Assembly: GCF_011386835.1 (NCBI RefSeq)
Contig: NC_088795.1
Coordinates: 15,667,441-15,731,440 of the forward strand
From: Chrysemys picta bellii
Taxonomy: Eukaryota > Chordata > Testudines > Emydidae
DNA length: 64,000 nucleotides
Direction of reading: 5' to 3'
Translations under genes and position numbers: made by a program
In this document: one piece after another, positions 23,701 through 35,700 of the stretch
Layout: every line of letters begins with the position of its first letter
How positions within the stretch are numbered: position 1 is the first letter of the stretch
Notes under the pieces: model-generated
Database searches by the model: none
What the model saw: only the letters and a program-made list of their open reading frames with translations
Told to the model about the DNA's origin: nothing

Positions 23701-26700
23701 CCATTCTTTGTTTGTTTTTCATTGGGACTTTTCCTGCTCCTCCTCCACCTACTCACCTATAGAACTTCACTAGGGGCTGAAACCATTACTCAGGCAAGCC
23801 CCACATCGATGTCAGTAGGGTTTGGGGCCTGAATGAAGACTGAGTAACAGCTCCAGGATTGGGCCCCCGTTGAAAGTTGAACAGACAGTTCTTCTACTGG
23901 GCAAAAATGATTCAGCACTAAAGAAAAAATATTCGGTCCCTCGGCCACCGCACGGAGGCCGGCCTTGTAGTTTGAGAAACACCTGCTGTAGGGAAATATC
24001 TCGTCATAACCCTGTCCCCTCTGCTGAGCTCTCTGCGTCGCTAAGCCTGCAACTCCTACTCCGACCCAACTTGGCCAGACTCCCATTGATTTTGTTATGG
24101 GATTTGGCCTGAGGTAACTCAAGTTCCGATTGTTGTGGGCCATTAATTCCTGATGGTATAAGATATCAATGAAAAGAGACAACATGGATTGTGAATGGAC
24201 GGTTGTCCAACTTGAATTAAATGCAACGCTTACTTATCCAGTCCGATAAAATGTAGCATTTAACAGATCGCATGCAATTTATGAGAAAATGCCTCGAGCC
24301 ATTAGCAGAGAGGCCACACATTGAGTGTTGCTTTGACTATTTCCAGCCTTCTTGATACAAGGCACGCAGTGCTGACAGCTTCTTTCTTTTTTGTCTCCAT
24401 GCTAGTGCAATGCCACTCAGACTGCTTGACGTGCTCTCGGTCTTTTGACCACTGTGACGTCTGCCTGGATGCAACTAAGTGGCTTCAGAATGGACGCTGT
24501 GTGGGGACCTGTGATTCTGGATTCTATCGGGATGCTGGGGTTTGCTTAGGTATAGCCTATGTTCCAATCTCAGCTGACTGGATTTCCTTCAGGCTGGTGC
24601 TTTAGTCCTGGGGGGCTGCTTATTCACAATGCCTCCCAGTCATGGACTGTTATTGTATGAAAACTTTCCTCCTTGTAATCTCTTATTGATGCGGAAACAC
24701 AACACCAGATCAGATATCAGTAAGGTTAGTCTTTCAGTCCTGGATTCAGGAAAGCACCGAAGCATCTCTTTATGTCCTATTGATGTCAACTGATCTAAAC
24801 TAGAGCTCGTTGGAAAATTTAGAATTTCAAAAAATTTCAGCAAAAAAAGGAACCATTTTTTTCCCAACCATCTTTAATCTAAAATGCTTTTCCTGCATAG
24901 GGATGCGTCCCTGAATTTAGCCCGCAGACTGACCATGTACAGATGGGTATCAGTGCACAATGACGTTTTAAGGTAACACTGTCTCTTTTTCCCTTCCTTT
25001 TGTGTGGGCAGCCTGCATGGAGATGTGCTCCACCTGCACCAATGGGTTTGAGTGCACCTCATGCCAGGGATCCCTGCTGATGAAGTACGGGCAATGTGTG
25101 ACATTGTGCGGGGACGGATTCTTCCAGGATCACCTCCACTGTGCAGGTAACTTACAAATAGGTAAAACAGCCACATGTCTAAGCTACAGTGCATAGTCTG
25201 TATTTAGAGATCTATTGCCAACATGAGGACAAAAGTTTTCAGTGCTGTAACGCCACAAAGTAACAGAATCACGTAGAGTTAGGATGATGGCAAATGGGAG
25301 AAGAATGCACTCTTTAACAGTCCGTTTCTGAAACCCCTACTTCTCAACACTGTGGGTACGTCTTCACTACCTGCCGGATCGGCGGGTAGTAATTGATCTA
25401 TCGGGGATCGATTTATTGTGTCTTGTCTAGACGCGATAAATCGATCCCCGAACGTGCTCCCGTTGACTCCGGAACTCCACCAGGGCGAGAGGTGGAAGCG
25501 GAGTCGATGGGGGAGCCGCGGCTGTCGATCCCGCGCCGTAAGGACACGAGGTAAGTTGATCTAAGATATGTCGACTTCAGCTATGACAATAGCATAGCTG
25601 AAGTTGCGTATCTTAGATCGATCCCCTCCCTGCCCCCCAGTGTAGACCAGCCCTGTGACTGAATCAGTCCTATTTCGATTCAGAAGTCTCTCCGAGGGAA
25701 ATGTTATTGTCTCTTACTCCTGGAGGGTGAGAGAACTGCTATATTTTACCATTGACCTAAAATCCATAGCCATTTACTGGAATCTAATTCTTTGGTGTAT
25801 ACTTTGTTTTCAGCACAGGCTAAACTACAGCTAATGAAATCAGCTCTCCCCAGGAGGCTGCAGTGGAGGTGTTTATTAGAGCGAATTAGAGAGCGACATG
25901 GGATATGGCAGGTAGCCAGAGTGTCACACACACACACACACACACACACAAAAGTCCTTTCCTCTTTGGTGATATTTTCTTGCTCTTCACACTTCTCCTT
26001 CCCAGAACATCTCTTGTGGTAGCTGGTCGCATCAGGAATATTTAGGGAGTCTTCCTCTGTTCATCACGAATTCCACAAAACAGGGGAAAGTGTCTCTAAA
26101 TGAGTGTATCTCTGAACGTTTCTAAAGGTTGGGATTAGGATAGGGAAAGTGGAGCTTTCTGTTTGATTCCTTTGACATATTCTTTCTTTGTCCAAACTGT
26201 GATTCAGCCTCTTTCATCCTGACAGATCTCTAAAGTCAGCACTTTTCTCCTTATGATATTGGCCTTTTTAGAGAGGTTGTAATTCTTTCTGAGACCAGTT
26301 CAGCCAAGCACCTGAGCAGTCCTAATGACTTCTGTGGAAATACCCATTTGCTTTAAAGTAAAGCACATGTTTTGCTAAATTGAGATCTAAAGCAGGAGTT
26401 GGATTCTTGACCATTGCTTTTCTATAACCGTCTGACCCAAAGGGTTTACGATAGATTTCAGGTTTTGAATGCTAAGTAATCTTTGAGTTGGTTTTATTTT
26501 ACCATTCCCTTTCTGCCTGCTCCTGGTGTTTTAACTGGCAATGGCCACGCACTGTAAAGGCAGTTGGAAAAGGCTAATGTTTCATTTTATTACCGGTTTG
26601 TAGTGAACTGGCTTTGCATTCCATCCATGTTCGTACCCATGCATGCCTGGAGTGGAAAGTTGCTGGGAAAAATTTGTTCATGTTTCCTCCGGGGAATTAA

Positions 26701-29700
26701 ACCAATTTGCTTTAGTTCTGCCTGGCTGCATTTTCTGCATAAAGTAAAACTGGCAGAGAAAGCCTCAAATTTCAGACCCAGTCCATAATTAATTTCCATC
26801 CAACCTTCCTTTGTATGCTCTTTGTTTTTATATGCATGCAGTCAGGTTGTCCAAACTGTCCTTAAGCTGTTCGGCAAGCAGCGTGTTTTATTAACGCCTG
26901 CAGTAAGTTAAATAAAAATAAATAAATAAATAAAGTTTGTCAATAGAATCATATATAGGATTGATCAGATCCTCAATTGGTGTAAATTGGTGCACAGGAT
27001 CTGACCGTAAAAAAGGGAAAAGTCCTGTGAGAACAGATGACCTAGTCCATCCTCCTGCCTTTGCAGGACTGCTCTCTGCAGTATATGAACAAGCCACAAC
27101 GATTCAGTCTTGCTTCATCACTTGTTTTTTTTTTTCTTTTAAAAGAAGATCTAATCTAAAACTAAAAAGAACCTTTGACCGAATTGGTTTGAGGGGGTGG
27201 GTTTTTCCCCCCTGCTCTAATAATGGGGTTTGTTTTTCTGTAAAACAGAAAAGCCATTAAGGAAAAAGGGAAATTGAAAATCAGTAAGGAGGCTTATTCA
27301 GATAACTAACTGCGTGATTAATATTCACGGGATCAGTGAGAGACAGGGGTAGAGCAGAGGGACACCTGGAGTCTGCTGTGCTGAGATGAGACCGAAATGA
27401 ATAAGAAAAAGGCTGAGAGAAGAAAAGTCAAGAGAGTGAAAGAAGAATGGCCTCTGCCCAGAAAAGCAAGACAGATGAAGGACATGCAGTCTTCAGTGCC
27501 CCCATTCTTTCTTTTTCCGGCAACTTAATTATGCACATTTTCAGGATTAATGCTCCCTGAAAAGTCTAGACGGAACTCAGGCGTTGCTGCTTTGACCTAT
27601 CCAAATGAGAATATTGAAATATGTAACCTGATTGTAACAGACAAAGCCTACATCATAGCAAAGTGCTCGGATTTTTATTAATGACTCTCTAGGCTCTTTA
27701 TTAATAGTTCTTTAGACTATCTTAGTTATAGAAGCTCATCTCTTGAGAACAGAGGTCTCAGTATTGCTAAATAGAATTACTACAGGTAGCTAGCACTACC
27801 TTGCAATGAACTGTTCAGTTTATGAGTCATTTAGATCTACAGTGCAGAATTGTTAAAAACATCTTGTATCTTTCAAAAGTCAGGCAACTGTTTCTCAAAT
27901 AGTTCCATGTGTTCCTTTTATGACGCCGTTAGCGTTAATCTCTTGCCGTCACAAAACGGCTTGTGATCTTCACACCTGCAGTGATGCCGATGAGATTTCT
28001 GAGAAATCTTTTGAGAAAAGAAACTTTAAATGAATTTTTACTCTGAATTGTGACCAAATGAAAGGGAGTTAAATGGCTGAGTGCAAGAAGCACTATGCTT
28101 TAGTCTAGGAGCTTTAATGAAACATGTCAGTTATGCCACATTTACTAGTGGTTCCAGGCAGACGCATACTAATCTTGAATGCAGCAGAGCACAGATGCTT
28201 TTATAAATGCATGAGTTTCTTTTCCTCAAGGAAGCCAGCGCTTTGCAAGAGTTCTTTTCTCTTAAAAACATGGAGCATGGCTCAGCTCTGTTCTACACCA
28301 GTTTTACACTGCTGGAATTCCTAAACCTATAGTAACAGAGAGGTGAATCAAACCCTTTAACATGGCAGCATTGGAATGCTCCTAATTTAGCAGTGAAGTG
28401 AAACCAAAATTTGAAAAAGATCCATCCATCCATGAAGAATTAAGTGAACATGCGGGAGGGGCCCCCCTTTTCCCTCTTGAAATATAAAGAAACAAAACTG
28501 AGAATACTAGACTGTGAGAAGGCTCCTTGAAGCTTATAATATAGTCCCGACAAATCAATAGTAGGGAAAAGATTTTCACCACCTGTGTTGTCCTCTGTTA
28601 CCCCAATGAGCTCATTTATATATAATAAGCAAATTATTGACGCCTATAATGTTAAAAGCCAATCAGTGATCAGACTGATGGTGACCTAGTTATGGCTTGC
28701 TATGTTGTAGAAGGAAGTTTAGTTTAGTGGTATAAGCAAAGGCTTGGAAGTCAGGAGATCTGAGTTCCATGATCAGCTCTTGACACAGGTTTGCTGTATG
28801 ACTGTGAGCAAGTCTCTGAGCCTACAGCAGCTAGTGGTTTTGGGTGCCTTGATTTTTGGCTATCAAGCTGAAGGTACCTGAAAGGGGCCTGATTTTCTGA
28901 GTGTGTGTGCTTAGCGCTTCCTAAAAATCAGGCTCCTTGAACGTATCTCCAGTTGGACACCCAAATTGAGGTACCTGAGCTCGCTAGCGACTTTGAAAAG
29001 TTGGGTCATTTACATCTCAGTTTCCCCTCTGTAAAATGGAGAAAGCAATATTTCCCTGCTGCACCTCACGGTGATGTTGATATCAGCGAATCTTTCTGTG
29101 ATGGGGGCTGTGGGTTCCTTAGGACATCTTGTTGGGTTTGGGGTCTGCTTAAGGAACAGGGCTGATGTAGTATTGTCGGTTGGGATTTGGCCTTGGTTAT
29201 GTTTAAACCAATGTCCACATGTATAGTGTAGGATAGTTTCAGTGCCAAGAAAAATTAACGTCTAGGGCCAAACTTTCAGCTGAGTTTTTAACCCACCCTA
29301 CGTTTGTGCGCTTGCAAGTTAGCCGACACAATTACCTGCATGGTCAGCTTATCGCTCGCTATCACTTGGGCTGATGAAAATAGGTGCGTAGAAGCAGTAA
29401 GTACTATCATGGGATGAGGCAAGCACTCCTAAAGTGGTTCAAAAGGCCCTGGTGGTTTTACAGTGATGCTGAAAGCTCATTGGCTCAATGGGAGCATCTG
29501 GGGGAAGACGATGCCTTTGGGAGTGCCAGGTTGGGAGGGTCCCAGAGTCCGGGCTCCAGCCAAACCCAGGAGTCTACACAGCAATGGAACAGCCCTGTAG
29601 CTTGAGCCCTGCGAGCCCAAGTCAGCAGGTACAGGCCTGCCACAGGTTTCTCTTTGCTATGTAGATATATCTATGGAGTCCTTACACCCCCTCCCTGCAG

Positions 29701-32700
29701 GGCCAGGCACACTGTGAGCCTTCATAATGATACATTTGTGACACCACTTGTGACCATAGAGGACAAAAAGTCAAATTAGCAGGTCTATATCCTGACAGCT
29801 TGGAGTCGCTGAAAATGGCTTGTTTGCATAATCCCTGCTTTCAAAATCAGCAGTGTCTACAACCTTCCACGTCTCGCCCCCAAACAAAATCTTCCCTACC
29901 CCCCTTCCCCACCCCCAGCCCTCTTTCCTCCCATAATTTTTTGCAGGGTAGGGTGAGAAGATGGGTGTTATAGCGGCTGGAGGGTGATTTGGTGGGCACT
30001 CAGAGAGAATCTGTGCACTCGACATTTGCTGGGTCTCTTTAGAGAACAAAGATATATGCTGTGGAAGGATAAGGTATCCTATACTGTCAATGACAAAATG
30101 GAACAGAGTTTGTCTCCTAGATGGAACCAGCTCTCTGTACAACAAAATGTTTAAACTAAGCAGAGGAATAGGCCATTTAAAGTACAGAAAGCCCCTTTGG
30201 CTTCTGGCCCAACCCTGAGGGTCCGCATGTGACGGGTTGGACCGCCCGTTCAGGATGCCACCTGATATACTGGGGTCCCATTGAGCCTGCCCGTTCCACC
30301 AGCCTGGGCTTCCTCACCCTGTCCTTGCTGTGCCAGGCCCACAAGCCTTCTCCAGCACACACGCAGGTAAGGCCACACCCTGCTGCAGACACAGACTGAA
30401 ATCAGTTGTGTGTGGGAAGATTCAGTTTGGGGATTTACCCAGCATTCCCATAAACCCAAAATAATATTGTCTTGCACTGTATAGAGAGATCTGTACAGTG
30501 CAAGCTCATAAAAATCGTCCCCTCCCTCAATCTGGAGGGAGATATGCATAGCCTTTTGCCCCTCCTTCCCCAGATATGAATTGTACAAACTAGTTTATAG
30601 AAAACAAAGACAAGTTTATTAACTACAAAAGACAGATTTTAAGTGATTATAAGGGATAGCAAACCGGTCAAAGCAGATTACTGAGCAAATAAAACAAAAC
30701 ATGCAAGCTAGGCTTAATACATTACAGAAATTGGCTACAAATAGTAATTTCTGACCCTAATTGTTATTTTATGCAGGTTGCAGAGTTTCTTGAAGGTAAA
30801 CTGTACTGCTTGCAGCTTAAATCTCCAGCTATTCCTTTCACAGGTTGACCTTTCTCAGCATGGGTCCCAGTCCTTCTCCCCAGATCAGTCTTAGGTGTTT
30901 CCAGCAGTCATCCTGGGCAGGGATTCTGTGAAGAACCCTGATTAACTCACTCTCCGGCCTTTAATAGAATTGACATATGGCGGGAATCATTTGTTTCCCA
31001 GTCTGACCCCCTTAATGGAAAAAACACTGAAAGCCCACGATGGGGGTCTAGTACCAGGTGACACAATCCCCTGACCCTGTAGTATCAAAGCAGCAACCCA
31101 GGAAGCATCTCAGGAAGGCGGGAGATTAGTATCTTCAAAGTCTTATTGTTTTTCCTAATGGCCCATTAAGGCTGATTGCTTACTGTCTGGTAGGCGTTTC
31201 CCAGATGCAAATGCTTTTGGAATTGATACAGAGTTTATATTCCTAACTTCAGATACAGCAATGATACATGCATACAAATAGGCTAATCATATTTGGTAAA
31301 TCATAACCTTTCGACTGATATCTCACAAGACCCATTTTGTACCCAATACATCTTAGTTATGCCCTATTCGTATCATAAGCATATTTCTATGAAGAATATG
31401 GGCGTGATGTGACACCTCACTTCTTCTTATTTGGTTCCATGACACATGTCCTCTCTCCCTTGGCTCCATGCATGCTCTGCGTTCCAGCCTGCCTCGCAAG
31501 CAACACCACCAATCAGTTCCCTCTAGAAAGGGAGGGAGCTGAGCTGAGCAAAGCCAGCTGGTCTGAGATTGCTTTCCAGCAACCACATAGTTTCCATTGA
31601 TGCACTTTCCTTTAGTGTTTAAGTTACTGTAGACAAGCAGAACAGAGATATCGTGGGGATATCAATAGCTGTTGCATTTTTAAAACAGCAACTCTCAGGG
31701 CATGTAGGCAAAGAGAAATTGCCTGATGCCTGTCACTGTGGGCATGAGAGCTGAAAGTTTAGATACGAGCACAAATTGGGCCATGTTTGATATTCATTGG
31801 GAGACCTGCAGCTGATACCCTATGCAGGTGCTGCTGCTTTGAATATGGAAGTGGATGCAGGGCCGGCTCCAGGCACCAGCCGACGAAGCACGTGCGTGGG
31901 GCAGCACCTTGGGGTGGGTGGTGCTCAGGTGTTTTTTTTTTTTTTTGGTTCGGCAGGGCAGCGCTGGAGGGTTTTTTTTGTTTGTTTTTGTTTCTGCTGG
32001 GTGGCGCTCGGAGGGGGGGCTTGGGCGGCGCAGCGCTCGGGAGGGGCGGGGGCTTCGGGCAGCGTGGTGCTCGCGGGGGCAGGGGCTTCAGGCGGCACGG
32101 CGCTCGGGGGGGGCGGGGACTTCAGGCGGCACGGCGCTTGGGAGGGCGGGGGCTTTGGGCAGCGCAGTGCTTGCGGGGGGGTGTTACGGCGGGGCTGCGC
32201 TCTTTTTTTTTTTTTTTTGCTTGGGGCGGCAAAAAAGTTAGAGCCGGCCCTGAGTGGATGGGTTTTCCTGTCGGCCATGTTAGCGGAGCCTGAGTCCAGC
32301 ACCATCATGCGTGGTAGACCTGACAGCTGTAGGAGTGCATTTAAAGGAGGCCAAGCTAATCACTGTCTTTCCTGGCAAATACTTTGTTCAGTGGAGCCAC
32401 CTGAGAAAGTTATTCATTAACCGTATCTGAGCAATTAGCTTCGCTGCCAATGCTCACCTGGCTGAAATGAATTGAGAGGCTCAGCGGTTTGATTCAGAGA
32501 AACCTCTGAGTGTTTGCTAGCTTATTGAGAATGATCTGTAGTTTTGATTCTTTTTCTTTCCCTCCCTTTTTTCAGGCCCCACCAGTCTGCCCCTTGTCAT
32601 CCTCATCCTCCTCTTCCCCCTCAGACTCTTCAAGCTGTTGGTCCCTGATCCTCCCTTTGTCCCTCCTCCAAGATCAGCTCTCTGGCTTGTTCCGCAGACT

Positions 32701-35700
32701 CTCAATACTTTCTCTTTTCCAAGTTCATTGCATCTTCTCAGTAGGTCTGGCAGCCTCTGCTGAGCTGTTTGTTATTGTCAGGTCTCTCTCTCAGGCTTTG
32801 CTAGATCAGAGATAACTCAGAAGTCATCGCACCCCAGAGAAAGATAAAATGTGAAGACAACATCTGCCTTAGTAGAAGCTTCCAGAGCTGCTGAGATCCT
32901 GCACTGGTTTTGCAGGATCATTGCCAAAGGCAGGGGAGTCAACTGGGAATCGGAGCAAGATGGAGAAGGGGGAGTACTTAACCAAACGGATCTGACCTTC
33001 AAATAGTGCTGGTTTGCATCCGCCTCTGGGCTGAGCAGAGATCTGCCTGGTTTCCAATGAAGTGTGCTGCATCCTGCCTGCCCATAACTCGCGCTGTCTG
33101 AAGCATGCCCATCCTGTTCCAATACCTTCCTCTTTATTGCCTGTGTTCAAAGTGAAACTTGCCAATGACTGTAGTGAGTTTCACTCTGCAGATAGGGGTT
33201 GGGGCAGTTGTCAGGGTTCGCTCCCCACTCTGAACTCTGTGGTACAGATGTGGGGACCCACATGAAAGACCCCCTAAGCTTATTTCTCTAGTTTAGGTTA
33301 AAAACTTCCCCAAGGCACAAATCCTTTCTTGTCCTTGGATGAGTACTGCTGCCACCACCAAGTGATTTAAACAAACATTCAGGGAGGACCACTTGGAGCC
33401 CTACCTCCCCCAAAATATCCCTCCAAGCCCCTACACCCCTTTTCCTGGGGAGGCTAGATAATAATATCCTAACCAATTGGTTACAAAGTGAGCACAGATC
33501 AACTCCCCTGGTCTTTAGGACACGGAAAAACAATCAGGTTCTTAAAAGAAGTTTATTTAAAAAAAGATAAAAGAATCACCTCTGTAAAGTCAGGATGGAA
33601 GATAACTTTACAGGGTAACAAAAAGATTCAAAACACAGAGGATTTCCCCTCTAGGCAAAATTTTAAAGTTACAAAACCAGGGATAAACCTCCCTGTTAGC
33701 ACAGGGAAAATTCACAAGCTAAAACAAAAGATAATCTAACGCATTTCCTTCCTATTACTTACAATTTGTAAACTTAGAGACCTTTAGTTCAGGTATGGCT
33801 TTGGGAGATGTATTTTCCCTGCCCTGATTCCTCGCTGACCGGGAGAGAACAACAAAGGAACACAAAACAAAAACATTCCCCCCACAGATTTGAAAGTATC
33901 TTCTCCCCTCATTGGTCCTTTTAGTCAGGTGCCAACCAGGTTACTTGAGCTTCTTAACCCTTTACAGGTAAAGAAGGGATTTTATGCTATCCTTAGCTGT
34001 ATGTTTATGACAGCAGTAAATGACGGTGAAAAATAGCCACTGATTCAGAGCAATCTTAATTGCCCTGACTGATCTGGGCTCAGAACAACAACATATGCTT
34101 GTTGCAGGGACATACATTAAGGAGCAGGGAACGTAGGCCATGCTTACAGGATGGGGAGCTTCTTTTGGAAAGCAGTGACTCTGGAAAGGACTTAGGGGTC
34201 ATTGCAGACCATCAGCTGACCATGAGCTCCCGATGCAATCCTGTGTCCCAAAGTGCTGCTGCAGTCCTCCGGCGTGTAAATGGGAATGTCAGGAAGATGA
34301 TGCAACTTGCGCATGTGGCATTGGTGAGTCCATTGCAGCAATACTGTGTTCCGTTCTGGTGTCCGCACTCGAAAAACAATGGTGAAAAATTGGAGGGTGT
34401 TCAGAGAAGTATTACATGAAGGATTCAAGGTCTGGAAAACCTGCTTTAGGATCAGAGAATTAAGGAGCTCCATCCATGTACCATATTGAAGAGAAGGTTG
34501 AGAGGGGACTTGATAACAATCTGTAGGAACCTACAAAGGAAGAACATACCTGATTTTAGGGGGCTCTTGAATGTAGCATAACAAAATCCAATGGCTGGAA
34601 GTTGAAGTTAGAAAAATTGAAATTGGAAATTAGATACAACTTTCTGTCAACGAGGGAAATTAACCACTGGTTAATGTTGCCAAGGGAAGTGGTAAATTTA
34701 TCATCATTTGCAATGTTTAAATTGAGCCTGGATGTCTGCTCTAATTCAATCACAAGTTTATGGGCTTGATAGTGTTCACATGGGAAATGGAATAATTGCC
34801 CTCTCCACGGGAATTACTGGTGAAATTCTGTGGCCTGTGCTTTGATCTCTTCTGGCTTAAAATGTGTGTCTCAGACTGCCCATAATGCTCTGCAGAAATC
34901 AGGACAGAGAAAGGGAGGAGGAGTAAGGCAAGAAGAAAAAGGAGAGGAGAAGATGAGGAAGAGAGCAGCAAATTGCAAGGGAACAGAAGGGGAAGAGAGA
35001 AAAGGGTGGAAAGAAAAGCAACAGATCGTAGGGATGATAAAGGAGGAAGGACGGTCTAGTGAACAGAGCACTGGACTTGGACTCAGGCATGGTAGGTCCA
35101 ATTCTTGTGTGACCGTGGGCAAGTCACTTAGTCTCTCTGTGCCTCAGTTCCCCATCTGCTCACTGGGGGTAATAGTACTGCCCTACCTCATGGGGGGGGC
35201 GTTGTGAGGGTAAAATCCCTTAATGGTTGGGAGCTGTTCAGCTGCTATGGTGATATATATGCTCCAGCTTGTTAATAAAACAAAAACGACAGGGAAGAAT
35301 GCCGTGTACTCCAGCAGATAAAAGAGGAATTAAAAAACTTGGAACAAAGGGGCGGGGGGATAATAAGTGACCTCTTATTTCTGTGGAAATTAACGTGTTT
35401 AGAGTCAGTGGCAGCCGTCTACCCTGCTCTCTAATTGCAGTATCCTCTCCTTCGTTCTGTCCTCGCTTGCCCTGCAAAAGTTAGGCATTTTCTGCTTTTA
35501 TTGGAAACAAGCCCATTCCTATCTATTCTGGGGCAGATCCCTGTGAAGGGTGGGTCTGTTCTTTTTTTTTTTTTTTAAACGGGCTTCTCTCCTATTCCTA
35601 CTTTAAATAAATGTGCATTAGACCAGGGGTCGGCAACCTTTCAGAAGTGGTGTGCCGAGTCTAAATTTATTCACTCTGATTTAAGGTGTGCCAGTCATAC

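Larger units (their letters stand above)
20140..24405. other. Intron between VWC6 and FU1 exons
   Basis: 4.3-kb phase-1 intron marking the switch from VWC to FU modules. It contains an LTR-like block (20325-21240), a hAT MITE (21259-21495), a SINE with nested insertion (22592-22925) and a fold-back MITE (22997-23187). Nothing recognised in 21500-22590 or 23190-24400. Confidence 0.6.

Noticed and set aside
31787..32420. Long overlapping open frames up to 207 codons on both strands
   Set aside because: They fall on a GC-rich tandem repeat inside a hAT MITE with perfect target duplications; the proteins are low-complexity glycine/arginine/proline strings without domains.
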